Source: Pelomonas sp. KK5 (GTDB lineage: Bacteria > Pseudomonadota > Gammaproteobacteria > Burkholderiales > Burkholderiaceae_C). From it: a stretch of 37,349 bases of DNA. Positions 28,569 to 36,584 of the stretch are shown here, one piece after another. The stretch lies in the NCBI RefSeq assembly GCF_001984095.1, contig NZ_LYVQ01000033.1, positions 1 through 37,349 of the forward strand. Reading direction: 5' to 3'. How positions within the stretch are numbered: the first letter of the stretch is position 1; every line of letters begins with the position of its first letter. The notes beneath the pieces were generated by a model, which searched no databases, had not been told where the DNA came from, and saw only the letters and a list, made by a program, of their open reading frames with translations. Both the position numbers and the translations under genes were made by a program.

Positions 28569-29492
28569 TTACTGCCGGTACGGGACGAACCGCTCGATCA
28601 GTTCCGCCCCGTCCGCCAGCAGGAACTCCTTGAACGCCTGGGCCACCGGCGCCAGGCGTTTGTTTTTCCGGTGCACGACAAACCAGTTGAGCATCAGCGG
28701 AAAACCCTGGACCTTCAGCACCTTGAGGCTGCCCGTGGCCACCTCCTGGCTGATCGTGTGGGCGGATAGAAACGCCAGGCCCATGCCGGCGATCACCGCC
28801 TGCTTGATCGTCTCGGTGCTGCGGATCTCCATCGCGATGTGGATGTCGTCCATCTGCTCGCCGAAGGCCTCGGCCATCGAGTTGCGCGTGTCCGAACCCT
28901 TCTCGCGGGCGACGAAAGGCTCGCGCTTGAGCTCCTCGAAGCGGATGCGCCGGCGCTCGGCCAGCGGGTGCGTGGCGGCGGCGACGATCACGTAAGGGTG
29001 GGGCGCGAAGGCGATCGCCTCGGTGTCGAGGTCGGTCGGCGGGCGCACCATCACGGCGAGGTCGGTCAGGTTGTCCGCGATATGGGTCAGCAGACCTTCG
29101 CGGTTATGGATCGTGAAGTTCAGCGACACGCCGGCGTGTCGCCCGGCGAATTCGACCAGCAGCCGCGGGAAGAAGTAGTCCCCGGCGCTGATCACGCCCA
29201 CATTGAGCTTGCCGCCGCTGACGCCGCGGTAGTGCGTCATCGCCTGCTCGGCCTCCTCGAACTGGGCAATGATGCCGCGGCTGATCTGCAGCAACTGCGA
29301 GCCGGCGGCGGTCAGGTAGATCTTCTTGCCGAACTGCTCGAACAGCAGGTTGCCGGCGTGCGATTCCAGCTTGCGCACCTGCGTGGAGACGGCCGGCTGG
29401 CTCAGGTGCAGTTCCTCGGCCGCGCGGGAGTAGCTGAGCAGCCGGGCGACCGATTCGAAGATTTTCAGCTGGCGGAGGGTGGCGTGCTTCAC
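28569..29492 (-). CDS. LysR family regulator, CbbR-like
   Basis: This 307-residue LysR regulator opens with MKHATLRQLKIFESVARLLS, followed by the helix-turn-helix AAEELHLSQPAVSTQVRKLE, the N-terminal form found in CbbR and its relatives. The co-inducer domain has GKLNVGVISAGDYFFPRLL and HNREGLLTHIADNLTDLAVM. The start codon is GTG at 29492. It is the last gene of the minus-strand run 110-residue protein, FAH, PanE, LysR (40 bp after PanE), so it probably controls that run. The 97-bp space before the run carries an inverted repeat (31748-31765) of possible LysR type. Confidence 0.88.
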   Translation of the reverse strand: MKHATLRQLKIFESVARLLSYSRAAEELHLSQPAVSTQVRKLESHAGNLLFEQFGKKIYLTAAGSQLLQISRGIIAQFEEAEQAMTHYRGVSGGKLNVGVISAGDYFFPRLLVEFAGRHAGVSLNFTIHNREGLLTHIADNLTDLAVMVRPPTDLDTEAIAFAPHPYVIVAAATHPLAERRRIRFEELKREPFVAREKGSDTRNSMAEAFGEQMDDIHIAMEIRSTETIKQAVIAGMGLAFLSAHTISQEVATGSLKVLKVQGFPLMLNWFVVHRKNKRLAPVAQAFKEFLLADGAELIERFVPYRQ

Positions 29493-29532
29493 CCGGCGGA
29501 TTCTGTCCGCCGGGGCGCAAAGCGCACTTGCC

Positions 29533-30549
29533 TCAGGTCAAGGGCTGCAAACTGAGCCGCGCCTTCTCCTCGCCCATCGTCTTCTCCAGCAGCTTGACCA
29601 GCGCGTAGACCGTGTCGATATGCGGCGTCGGCGTCTCGGTCAGCCGGGCCAGCTCGACGACCGAGCCCACCAGCGCGTCGATCTCCGGCGCGCGGCCCGC
29701 TTCCACGTCCTGCAGCATCGAGGTCTTGTGCTTGCCGACCTTCTCGGCCCCGGCGATGCGCTTCTCCAGCGAGACGCGGAAGGTGATGCCCAGCTTGGTG
29801 GCCACCGCCTGCGCCTCGGTCATCATCGCCGCGGCCAGTTCGCGCGAGGGGCCGTACTGGCAGATGTCGACCAGCGTCGACTGCGTGAGGCAGCTGATCG
29901 GGTTGAAGGTCAGGTTGCCCCAGAGCTTGAGCCAGATCTCGGCGCGGATGTCGTCCAGCACGGGCGCCTTGAAGCCGCCGCGGGCCAGCGCATTGGATAC
30001 CGCCTGCACCCGCTCGCTGGTCGTGCCGTCCAGCTCGCCGACCGGGAAGCGCTCGCCCTCGATATGCTGGATCACGCCGGGCCTCACCAGCTCGGAGGCC
30101 GGGTAGACGACGCAGCCGATCACGCGGTCCGAAGGCAGGTTGGCCAGCACCGTACCGCTCGGGTCGGCGCTGCGCACGACGGTGCCGGCCAGCGCGCCGC
30201 CGTGCTTGTGGAAGTACCAGTAGGGAATGCCGTTCTGCATCGGCACGATGACGCCAGTGGGCGAGAGCAGGGCGGCCGCCTTGGCCGCCACCGCCTCCAC
30301 CTGGTGCGCCTTCATCGCCAGGATGACCATGTCGAACTGGCCGGCCTGACCGGCGTAGTCGTCGCTGGCCTGCACCTGCTTCGTCGAGTGCGACACGCCC
30401 TCGGCGTCGATCAGCTCGATGCCATTGGCGCGGATCGCCTCCAGATTGGCGCCGCGCACGAAGAAGGTGACGTCCTCGCCGGCCAGCGCGAGCCGGGCGC
30501 CTACGAGTCCACCGATGGCCCCCGCGCCGATGATTGCGATCTTTTGCAT
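29533..30549 (-). CDS. PanE/ApbA-family reductase, candidate oxalyl-CoA reductase
   Basis: This 338-residue protein has an N-terminal NADPH loop IIGAGAIGGLVGARLA and the ketopantoate reductase landmarks FVRGANLEAIRANGIEL, VPMQNGIPYWYF and KLWGNLTFNPISCLTQ with the catalytic Lys and Asn. Ketopantoate reductase makes pantoate for coenzyme A. In Methylobacterium extorquens a homologue, PanE2, was reported to reduce oxalyl-CoA to glyoxylate. Here the gene lies among oxalate genes (oxc, frc, oxlT) and 2.4 kb from gcl, which uses glyoxylate, so the oxalyl-CoA reductase role is a strong inference rather than a demonstrated one. AAGGAAA precedes the ATG. The alternative is true ketopantoate reductase. 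Confidence 0.85.
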   Translation of the reverse strand: MQKIAIIGAGAIGGLVGARLALAGEDVTFFVRGANLEAIRANGIELIDAEGVSHSTKQVQASDDYAGQAGQFDMVILAMKAHQVEAVAAKAAALLSPTGVIVPMQNGIPYWYFHKHGGALAGTVVRSADPSGTVLANLPSDRVIGCVVYPASELVRPGVIQHIEGERFPVGELDGTTSERVQAVSNALARGGFKAPVLDDIRAEIWLKLWGNLTFNPISCLTQSTLVDICQYGPSRELAAAMMTEAQAVATKLGITFRVSLEKRIAGAEKVGKHKTSMLQDVEAGRAPEIDALVGSVVELARLTETPTPHIDTVYALVKLLEKTMGEEKARLSLQPLT

Positions 30550-30594
30550 GAAGTTTCCTTGGGCATAGTCAAAAAATCTTGTGTGTCGCCGACG

Positions 30595-31368
30595 CTAGAC
30601 GAAGCGGTTGCTCAGGCGGCCGATCCCTTCGATCGCCACCTCGACCAGGCTGTCCGGAATCATCGAGCCGACGCCGACCGAGGTGCCGCACAGGATCACG
30701 TCGCCTGGATACAGGGTCAGGTCTTGCGAGATCAGGCTCACCAGTCGCTGCACCGAGAAGCGCATGTCGCTGATGGGATAGTTCTGCCGCAGCTCGCCGT
30801 TGAGCGTCGTCGTCACGGTGAGGCTTGCAGGATCCAGGCCAGTGGCGACCACCGGGCCCATCGGGCAGAAGGTGTCGAAGCCCTTGGCGCGGTCCCACTG
30901 GGTGAAGGAGGCGTCGCGGTTCAGGATGTCAGCCACCGTCACGTCGTTGGCACAGGTGTAGCCGAACACATGGTCCAGCGCGTCCTCGACGGTGACGCCG
31001 GAGGCGGTCTTTCCGATCACGATGCCCAGTTCGCCCTCGAACACCACCTTGCCCTCGCAGCGCGGGCGGCGGATCGTCTGGCCGGCCGGCAGCCAGGAGT
31101 TCGGCGCCTTCATCAGGTACAGCGGCTCGGGCGGGTCGGCCAGGTTCAGCTTGGCGGCCAGCGCGTGGAAGTTGTTCCACATCGCGATGACCTTGGTCGG
31201 CTGGGTGGGCGTGAGCAGCTTGAGGCGGGCCAGGTCGTAGCGCAGGCCGGTGGGCGCGGGCTGGTCGAACATATTGCCGGCGTGCTCGTGGACGACGTCG
31301 CCGTCACCGAGGGTGCCGAAGCCGACGCGGCCATCATCCAACTCAAAACGAAGCCACTTCTTGCTCAT
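30595..31368 (-). CDS. Fumarylacetoacetate hydrolase (FAH) family protein
   Basis: This 257-residue protein has the FAH fold. The metal ligands are in FEGELGIVIG (Glu and Glu) and YTCANDVTVAD (Asp), with FDTFCPMGPVVA and YPGDVILCGTSVG further on. The family hydrolyses or decarboxylates carbon-carbon bonds in 2-oxo or diketo acids, so the substrate might be a small keto acid connected with oxalate or oxaloacetate metabolism. The start at 31368 overlaps the previous stop codon by 4 bp (ATGA), so it is translationally coupled to the 110-residue protein upstream. PanE follows after 45 bp. The exact reaction is not readable from the sequence. Confidence 0.88.
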   Translation of the reverse strand: MSKKWLRFELDDGRVGFGTLGDGDVVHEHAGNMFDQPAPTGLRYDLARLKLLTPTQPTKVIAMWNNFHALAAKLNLADPPEPLYLMKAPNSWLPAGQTIRRPRCEGKVVFEGELGIVIGKTASGVTVEDALDHVFGYTCANDVTVADILNRDASFTQWDRAKGFDTFCPMGPVVATGLDPASLTVTTTLNGELRQNYPISDMRFSVQRLVSLISQDLTLYPGDVILCGTSVGVGSMIPDSLVEVAIEGIGRLSNRFV

Positions 31369-31697
31369 GCGCCCAGCTCCCTGCCGATCAGTTGCGACCA
31401 GTCCACCGGCCGCGCGGCCAGGTCGGCGATCAGCGAATACTGGCGGCGGCAGGCCGCCTGCTTCTCGACGATCACGCGCAGCAGGAAGGCCGCGTCGTAG
31501 GCCTTCAGCAGGTGGGCCTGCTCGCGGCGCAGGTAGTGCAGCAGCCGTTCGACCGGATCCTCGCTGAAGGCGATCAGCGCCTCGTAGGTCGGGGTATCCC
31601 AATACCAGCGGAAACCCAGTTCGTAGAAGGCCGCGTTATAGGCGCGCAGTTCGAGTTCCTGCGGATTGGCCTGGAGATTCTGGAGATCGTTGTACAT
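31365..31697 (-). CDS. Unrecognised 110-residue protein of the oxalate region
   Basis: I cannot assign this protein to a family. I start it at the ATG at 31697, with GGAG 7-8 bp upstream, giving MYNDLQNLQANPQELELRAY. It is helical in appearance, with aromatic residues clustered in the middle (FYELGFRWYWDTPTYEALIA) and a charged second half (RLLHYLRREQAHLLKAYDAA), one Cys and no signal peptide or membrane segment. It is coupled to the FAH gene by an ATGA overlap, so the two proteins may form a complex or act on the same pathway. It heads the run that also contains PanE and LysR. Confidence 0.7.
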   Translation of the reverse strand: MYNDLQNLQANPQELELRAYNAAFYELGFRWYWDTPTYEALIAFSEDPVERLLHYLRREQAHLLKAYDAAFLLRVIVEKQAACRRQYSLIADLAARPVDWSQLIGRELGA

Positions 31698-31747
31698 GCC
31701 CGGCTCCTTCGCGTTGTGTTGCGTTGAGCAAAATGTAGAGAGCCGGG

Positions 31748-31765
31748 TTGATAAATAACAATCAA
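31748..31765. promoter_or_regulatory. Inverted repeat TTGAT-N8-ATCAA, possible LysR site
   Basis: TTGAT (31748-31752) and ATCAA (31761-31765) flank eight A/T-rich bases, in the space between OsmC and the start of the 110-residue protein gene (51 bp away). It contains T-N11-A, as LysR sites do. The wide spacing argues against an Fnr-type site. Confidence 0.4.
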
Positions 31766-31794
31766 TCTTTGCTTGGCGAACCATTCACTAATAG

Positions 31795-32202
31795 TTATGG
31801 TTCTTCGGCGAGCCGCGTGGTCACCTCGGTGGTCACCTGGGTCATCAGGCGATGCACCGGGCATTTGCCGGCCACGGTCAGCAACTCCTGGCGTTGCTGA
31901 TCGGTCAAGGGGCCGCCGAACTTCATCGTCGCGTCGAGCTTGTAGACGCCCTGGCGCTCCTGGCTGTCGTCGCGCTCGAGCTGCACTTCCACGTCTTCCA
32001 GCGGGATGCCCTTGCGGTTGGCGTACCAGACGACGGTCAGCGCCTTGCAGCTGGCCAACGCGGCGTCATAGAGCTCGTGCGGCGTGGGGCCGAGGTCGTC
32101 GCCGCCGTTCGCCGGCGGCTCGTCGACGATGAATTCATGCTGGCGCACCGACACCCGGTGCTTCATCTTGCCGCTGCGGTCGCGGGTGACGACGAGGGTC
32201 AT
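31795..32202 (-). CDS. OsmC/Ohr-family protein
   Basis: This 135-residue protein belongs to the OsmC/Ohr family of thiol-dependent peroxidases that reduce organic hydroperoxides. The two reactive cysteines are Cys52 in ALASCKALT and Cys114 in AGKCPVHRLM. The family string GPTPHELYDAALASC is complete. This form, lacking the long N-terminal extension of Ohr, is the YhfA-like OsmC type, whose natural substrate is less certain. It is divergent from oxlT across a 297-bp space and may form an operon with the 110-residue protein gene, 97 bp downstream, although a likely promoter separates them. Confidence 0.88.
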   Translation of the reverse strand: MTLVVTRDRSGKMKHRVSVRQHEFIVDEPPANGGDDLGPTPHELYDAALASCKALTVVWYANRKGIPLEDVEVQLERDDSQERQGVYKLDATMKFGGPLTDQQRQELLTVAGKCPVHRLMTQVTTEVTTRLAEEP

Positions 32203-32282
32203 TTTTCACTGTCCTTTTCTGATGCGCTCGAATTGCGCGTTAGCTCTGGGAAGATGCCTTTTCTTATATCACCCCGATTGGT

Positions 32283-32298
32283 GTTCATCCGGGTGAAC
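32283..32298. promoter_or_regulatory. 16-bp near-palindrome in the osmC-oxlT space
   Basis: GTTCATCCGGGTGAAC is self-complementary at 14 of 16 positions. It lies about 81 bp before the osmC start and 24 bp from the Fnr-like box at 32322, in a shared divergent regulatory region. Its regulator is unknown. Confidence 0.4.
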
Positions 32299-32321
32299 CA
32301 GAACGCAGGTTTTTGAAAAAC

Positions 32322-32335
32322 TTGCTTCGGATCAA
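32322..32335. promoter_or_regulatory. Fnr-like box upstream of oxlT
   Basis: TTGCTTCGGATCAA fits TTGAT-N4-ATCAA at 9 of 10 defined positions. It lies 165 bp before the oxlT start, in the 297-bp space divergent from osmC. The rest of that space (to 32499) shows no other clear signal except the ribosome site AAAGGA before oxlT. Confidence 0.5.
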
Positions 32336-32499
32336 GAGAATTTCGGCGGCGGCGTCCGACAGTGAATCCACCCCGGAAATGGTCCGAAGCGGCTGGCGGG
32401 GCAAACAAACAAGAGGAAGTCCGCGAGGCGGCGTGGCGAGCGCGCTGCCCCTGCGTGGCAGGACAAACGAGAGACAACACCCGCAAAGGAATCGCCATC

Positions 32500-33801
32500 A
32501 TGATTCGACCGCCCGTAGCCGTCGCCACGGCCTCAGACACCCACGCGGCGCCCGACGCCACCCAGCACACCAGCAGCGCCTATCGATGGGGCCAGCTCTT
32601 GCTGGGCATCCTGTGCATGGCGATGATCGCCAACCTGCAATACGGCTGGACGCTGTTCGTCAACCCGATCTCCGAGAAATACGGCTGGAGCCGCGCCGCC
32701 ATCCAGGTGGCCTTCACGATCTTCGTGCTCACTGAAACCTGGCTCGTGCCGATCGAGGGCTACCTGGTCGACCGCTTCGGCCCGCGCCCGGTGGTGATGG
32801 GCGGCGGCATCCTCTGCGGTATCGGGTGGGCGATGAACTCGGTGGCCGACACGCTGCCGATGCTGTACTTCGCTGCCGCCGTCGCCGGTGTGGGCGCTGG
32901 TGCGGTCTACGGCACCTGCGTGGGCAATGCGCTGAAGTGGTTCCCCGATCGCCGCGGCCTTGCCGCCGGCCTGACGGCGGCCGGCTTCGGGGCGGGCTCG
33001 GCGCTGACCATCATCCCGATCTCCAACTTCATCAAGTCCAACGGCTACCAGGATGCCTTCCTGTACTTCGGCATCGGCCAGGGCCTGATCGTGTTCCTGG
33101 CCTCCTGGGCCCTGAGCCGCGCGCCGGAGACGCTGAAGAAGCTGGCCCCGAGCACGCTGCAGCAGAGCAAGCGCAGCTACACGCCGGGCGAGGTTGCCAA
33201 GACGCCGGTGTTCTGGGTCATGTACGCCATGTTCGTGATGGTGGCTGCCGGCGGCCTGATGGCCACCGCGCAGCTCGGCCCGATCGCCAAGGACTTCAAG
33301 ATCGACGGTGTGCCGGTCAACATCATGGGCCTGGTGCTGCCGGCGCTGACCTTCGCGCTGGCCATCGACCGGGTGCTGAACGGCCTGACGCGTCCCTTCT
33401 TCGGCTGGGTGTCCGACCAGATCGGCCGCGAGCTGACGATGTTCATCGCCTTCGCCATCGAATCGGTGGGCATCCTGGCGCTGTACAAGTTCGGCCAGAA
33501 CCCGGTGGCCTTCGTGATCCTGACCGGCATCGTGTTCTTCGCCTGGGGCGAGATCTACAGCCTGTTCCCGTCCACCTGCGCCGACACCTTCGGCTCCAAG
33601 TACGCGGCCTCCAACGCCGGCATGCTGTACACCGCGAAGGGCACGGCCTCGCTGCTGGTTCCGCTCTCCAGCGTGCTGGCCGCCAGCACCGGCAGCTGGC
33701 ACTCGGTGTTCATCGTGGCCAGCGTGATGAACGCAGCCGCCGCGTTGATGGCTTGGTTCGTGTTGCGCCCGATGCGCAAGGCGCAAATGGAAAAATCGTG
33801 A
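32500..33801 (+). CDS. oxlT: Oxalate/formate antiporter, MFS family
   Basis: OxlT exchanges extracellular oxalate for intracellular formate in the inner membrane. The 433-residue protein has 12 predicted helices. Landmarks are LQYGWTLFVNPISEKYGWSR in the first helix, GAVYGTCVGNALKWFPDRRG in the loop region, GLTRPFFGWVSDQIGREL and a Lys (residue 380) in NAGMLYTAKGTASLL, which matches the helix-11 Lys shown to bind oxalate in Oxalobacter OxlT. I start it at the ATG at 32500, just after AAAGGA. A longer in-frame start 138 bp upstream would add an Arg/Gly-rich stretch unlike OxlT. It is isolated on the plus strand between osmC (divergent) and the Crp/Fnr gene (convergent). Confidence 0.93.
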   Translation: MIRPPVAVATASDTHAAPDATQHTSSAYRWGQLLLGILCMAMIANLQYGWTLFVNPISEKYGWSRAAIQVAFTIFVLTETWLVPIEGYLVDRFGPRPVVMGGGILCGIGWAMNSVADTLPMLYFAAAVAGVGAGAVYGTCVGNALKWFPDRRGLAAGLTAAGFGAGSALTIIPISNFIKSNGYQDAFLYFGIGQGLIVFLASWALSRAPETLKKLAPSTLQQSKRSYTPGEVAKTPVFWVMYAMFVMVAAGGLMATAQLGPIAKDFKIDGVPVNIMGLVLPALTFALAIDRVLNGLTRPFFGWVSDQIGRELTMFIAFAIESVGILALYKFGQNPVAFVILTGIVFFAWGEIYSLFPSTCADTFGSKYAASNAGMLYTAKGTASLLVPLSSVLAASTGSWHSVFIVASVMNAAAALMAWFVLRPMRKAQMEKS

Positions 33802-33811
33802 TCTGAACCCG

Positions 33812-33862
33812 ACCCGTCGGCATGACGGGTTATGTCAGCGGAGCCCTCCCGGGCTCCGCTTT
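33812..33862 (+). terminator. Tandem hairpins after oxlT
   Basis: Two hairpins follow the oxlT stop codon. ACCCGTC (33812-33818) pairs with GACGGGT (33824-33830). GCGGAGCCC (33838-33846) pairs perfectly with GGGCTCCGC (33851-33859) across a 4-nt loop and is followed by TTTGCATTTC. The second is a good intrinsic-terminator candidate. Confidence 0.75.
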
Positions 33863-33961
33863 GCATTTCAATTGGCCATGGCGCCGCGCGCTACCCGCAG
33901 CTGATGACGCGCGTTGGTATTTCGGGCCGTCGCGCCGGGCCGCTCCCAAGCAGGCCCGCGT

Positions 33962-34033
33962 GGCGATGTGCGAGCGGGGCAACCCCCGCGAGCATCGCCG
34001 TCCCCTCGGGGGACCGGCCAAGGTACTCCTTGG
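33962..34033. repeat. Multi-hairpin extragenic palindromic element
   Basis: Three palindromes stand in a row. The first is GGCGATG (33962-33968) with CATCGCC (33993-33999), enclosing GCGGGG/CCCCGC. The second is GTCCCC/GGGGAC (34000-34005 and 34009-34014), and the third is CCAAGG/CCTTGG (34018-34023 and 34028-34033). The string resembles dispersed Burkholderiales extragenic elements. It lies 16 bp before the end of the Crp/Fnr gene and may end that transcript. Confidence 0.65.
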
Positions 34034-34048
34034 ACGAGGGGCTCCATG

Positions 34049-34669
34049 TCAAGGCGGATTCGCGATCTTCCCGCTATGGCGCAGCCGGCTCAGCGTTTCC
34101 GCCGACAGGTTCAGGTAGGAGGCCAACTCCTTCTGCGGAATGCGGTCCACCAGGTCCGCATGCTTGCGCAGGAAGCGCTGCACGCGGCCCGGCGCGTCCA
34201 GCAGGTGCAGCGTGATCGTGTGGGCCATGATGTCGCTCATTACCTTCATCACGTCGTACTCGAAGCGCTGCTTGTGCTCGGGGCGGGCGTCGAGGAAGCT
34301 GCCCCAGTCCTTCATCGGCAGGCTGGCCACGCGGGCCTTGCTGACGCCGACGATGCCGTAAGGCGTGGGCGTGCCCAGGCGCCAGGCGGCGTAGACCGTC
34401 TCCATGTCGCGCTCGCAGGCGAAGCGCAGGATCATCTCCTTGCCTTCGGGGTTCGAGACGACGCGCTTGAGCACGCCGTCGACGATGAAGTACTGCGCCA
34501 TCTCCCGCGCGCCCTGCTGCTGCAGGAATTCGCCCTTGCCGCTGTCGGTGATCAGCAACTGGGCTTCCAGCTCCTTCAGATCCTCGTCGGTAAGCCCGGC
34601 CAAGGCGACGTTCTGCCTCAGCTGCAGGCGGATCACGTTGCGCTCCGGATGATTCACCAGGAATGTCAT
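34049..34669 (-). CDS. Crp/Fnr family regulator without an iron-sulfur cysteine cluster
   Basis: This 206-residue regulator has an N-terminal cyclic-nucleotide-binding-type fold (LRQNVALAGLTDEDLKELEA, QYFIVDGVLKRVV, GKEMILRFACERDMETVYA), a dimer helix and a C-terminal helix-turn-helix. The recognition helix LSAETLSRLR carries Glu191, Ser194 and Arg195 in the same E-x-x-S-R order that Fnr uses to read TTGAT. It has one Cys and none of the N-terminal Cys cluster that holds the oxygen-sensing iron-sulfur centre of Fnr. I start it at the ATG at 34669 because a start further out would place the box at 34700-34713 inside the gene. It is divergent from oxc and probably controls it; the signal is unknown. 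Confidence 0.88.
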   Translation of the reverse strand: MTFLVNHPERNVIRLQLRQNVALAGLTDEDLKELEAQLLITDSGKGEFLQQQGAREMAQYFIVDGVLKRVVSNPEGKEMILRFACERDMETVYAAWRLGTPTPYGIVGVSKARVASLPMKDWGSFLDARPEHKQRFEYDVMKVMSDIMAHTITLHLLDAPGRVQRFLRKHADLVDRIPQKELASYLNLSAETLSRLRHSGKIANPP

Positions 34670-34699
34670 TGCAGGGTTTGCCTCTGTTTTTTCGGAATC

Positions 34700-34713
34700 T
34701 TGACTGGCGTCAA
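34700..34713. promoter_or_regulatory. Fnr-like box between the Crp/Fnr gene and oxc
   Basis: TTGACTGGCGTCAA is a symmetrical TTG-N8-CAA box (TTGAC/GTCAA). It is 31 bp before the regulator ATG and 84 bp before the oxc start, a fitting place for activation of oxc and autoregulation. Confidence 0.6.
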
Positions 34714-34796
34714 CCGCCTCCGTTCCTCCCGCAATCATAGTCACCACACGCACTCGGTGAGAGCCGAGGGGTGTTGTCAAGAACAAGGAGAGAGAC

Positions 34797-36551
34797 TTGT
34801 CTACCGTACTCGAATCCAAGCCGGTCGCTCAGGCCGCAACGCAGTCCGCCAATGAGCCCGAACTGACCGACGGCTTCCATCTCGTCATCGACGCGCTGAA
34901 GCTCAACGGCCTGGACACCATCTACGGCCTGGTGGGCATTCCCATCACCGACCTGGCCCGCCTGGCCCAGGCCGAGGGCATGCGCTTCATCGGCTTCCGC
35001 CATGAGCAGCACGCCGGCAACGCCGCCGCCATCGCCGGCTACATGACCCAGAAGCCCGGCATCTGCCTGACGGTGTCCGCCCCCGGCTTCCTGAACGGCC
35101 TGACCGCGCTGGCCAACGCCACCACCAACTGCTTCCCGATGATCCTGATCTCCGGCTCCAGCGAGCGCGAGATCGTCGACCTGCAGCAGGGTGACTATGA
35201 GGAGATGGACCAACTGGCCATCGCCCGCCCGCACTGCAAGGCTGCCTTCCGCGTGCTGCATGCCGAGGACATCGGCGTCGGCTTCGCCCGCGCCATCCGC
35301 GCCGCCGTCTCGGGCCGCCCGGGCGGCGTCTACCTGGACCTGCCGGCCAAGCTGCTCGCGCAGACGATGGACGCGGCCAAGGGCAAGGCCTCGCTGATCA
35401 AGGTCGTGGACCCGGCTCCGCGCCAGCTGCCCGCGCCCGACACGGTCGCCAAGGCCCTGGACGTGCTGAAGAACGCCAAGCGCCCGCTGATCCTGCTGGG
35501 CAAGGGCGCCGCTTACGCGCAGGCGGATGAAGACATCCGCGCGCTGGTCGAGAAGACCGGCATCCCCTACCTGCCGATGTCCATGGCCAAGGGCCTGCTG
35601 CCCGACACGCACGCGCAGTCGGCTTCCGCCGCCCGCTCCTACGTGCTGGCCGAGGCCGACGTGGTGATGCTGGTCGGCGCGCGGCTGAACTGGCTGCTCT
35701 CGCACGGCAAGGGCAAGACCTGGGGCCAGGAGAAGGGCGCCAAGAAGTTCATCCAGATCGACATCTCGCCGACCGAGATCGACAGCAACGTGCCGATCGA
35801 GGCCCCGCTGATCGGCGATATCGCCTCCTGCGTCGGTGAACTGCTGAAGGGCGTGGACGCCAGCTTCCCGAAGCCGCCGGCCGACTGGCTCGCCAACATC
35901 GCCTCGCGCAAGGACAAGAACCTGACCTCGATGGCCGCCAAGCTGGCGCAGAACCCCAGCCCGATGAACTTCCACAGCGCCTTGGGCGCCATCAAGGAAG
36001 TGCTGAAGGACCATCCGGACATCAACCTGGTCAACGAAGGCGCCAACACGCTGGACTTCGCCCGCTCGATCATCGACCAGTACCAGCCCCGCAAGCGTTT
36101 CGATTCGGGCACCTGGGGGATCATGGGCATCGGCATGGGCTACTCGATCGGCGCTGCCGTCACCAGCGGCAAGCCGGTCGTCGCGATCGAGGGCGACAGC
36201 GCCTTCGGCTTCAGCGGCATGGAGCTGGAAACGATCTGCCGCTATGACCTGCCGGTCACGACGATCATCTTCAACAACAACGGCGTCTACCGCGGCACCG
36301 ACGTGAACCCCACCGGCGGCAAGGACGTGGCCCCGACGGTCTTCGTCAAGGACGCCCGCTACGACAAGATGATCGAGGCCTTCGGCGGCGTGGGCTACCA
36401 CGTGACGACGCCGGAAGAGCTGACGGCCGCGCTGAAGGAATCGATCGCCGCCGGCAAGCCGGCCCTGATCAATGCGGTCATCGACGAGGCTGCGGGCACC
36501 GAAAGCGGGCGCCTGACCAACCTCAATCCGCAAAGCGGCAAGACGAAGTAA
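34797..36551 (+). CDS. oxc: Oxalyl-CoA decarboxylase
   Basis: Oxc removes carbon dioxide from oxalyl-CoA to give formyl-CoA in the cytoplasm, with thiamine diphosphate and magnesium. The start is a TTG at 34797, six bases after AAGGAG; no upstream ATG fits. The 584-residue protein has the cofactor-activating Glu70 in [11 protein letters not shown], the magnesium/thiamine motif from GDS at 466-468 to [19 protein letters not shown] in the central domain, and the C-terminal stretch [12 protein letters not shown]. The family is about 565-580 long, so the N-terminus carries a few extra residues. It precedes frc by 33 bp, with its own ribosome site (AAGGAG). Confidence 0.96.
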   Translation: MSTVLESKPVAQAATQSANEPELTDGFHLVIDALKLNGLDTIYGLVGIPITDLARLAQAEGMRFIGFRHEQHAGNAAAIAGYMTQKPGICLTVSAPGFLNGLTALANATTNCFPMILISGSSEREIVDLQQGDYEEMDQLAIARPHCKAAFRVLHAEDIGVGFARAIRAAVSGRPGGVYLDLPAKLLAQTMDAAKGKASLIKVVDPAPRQLPAPDTVAKALDVLKNAKRPLILLGKGAAYAQADEDIRALVEKTGIPYLPMSMAKGLLPDTHAQSASAARSYVLAEADVVMLVGARLNWLLSHGKGKTWGQEKGAKKFIQIDISPTEIDSNVPIEAPLIGDIASCVGELLKGVDASFPKPPADWLANIASRKDKNLTSMAAKLAQNPSPMNFHSALGAIKEVLKDHPDINLVNEGANTLDFARSIIDQYQPRKRFDSGTWGIMGIGMGYSIGAAVTSGKPVVAIEGDSAFGFSGMELETICRYDLPVTTIIFNNNGVYRGTDVNPTGGKDVAPTVFVKDARYDKMIEAFGGVGYHVTTPEELTAALKESIAAGKPALINAVIDEAAGTESGRLTNLNPQSGKTK

Positions 36552-36584
36552 CGCGTTACCAGCACTGACAAGGAGATAGCCAAA

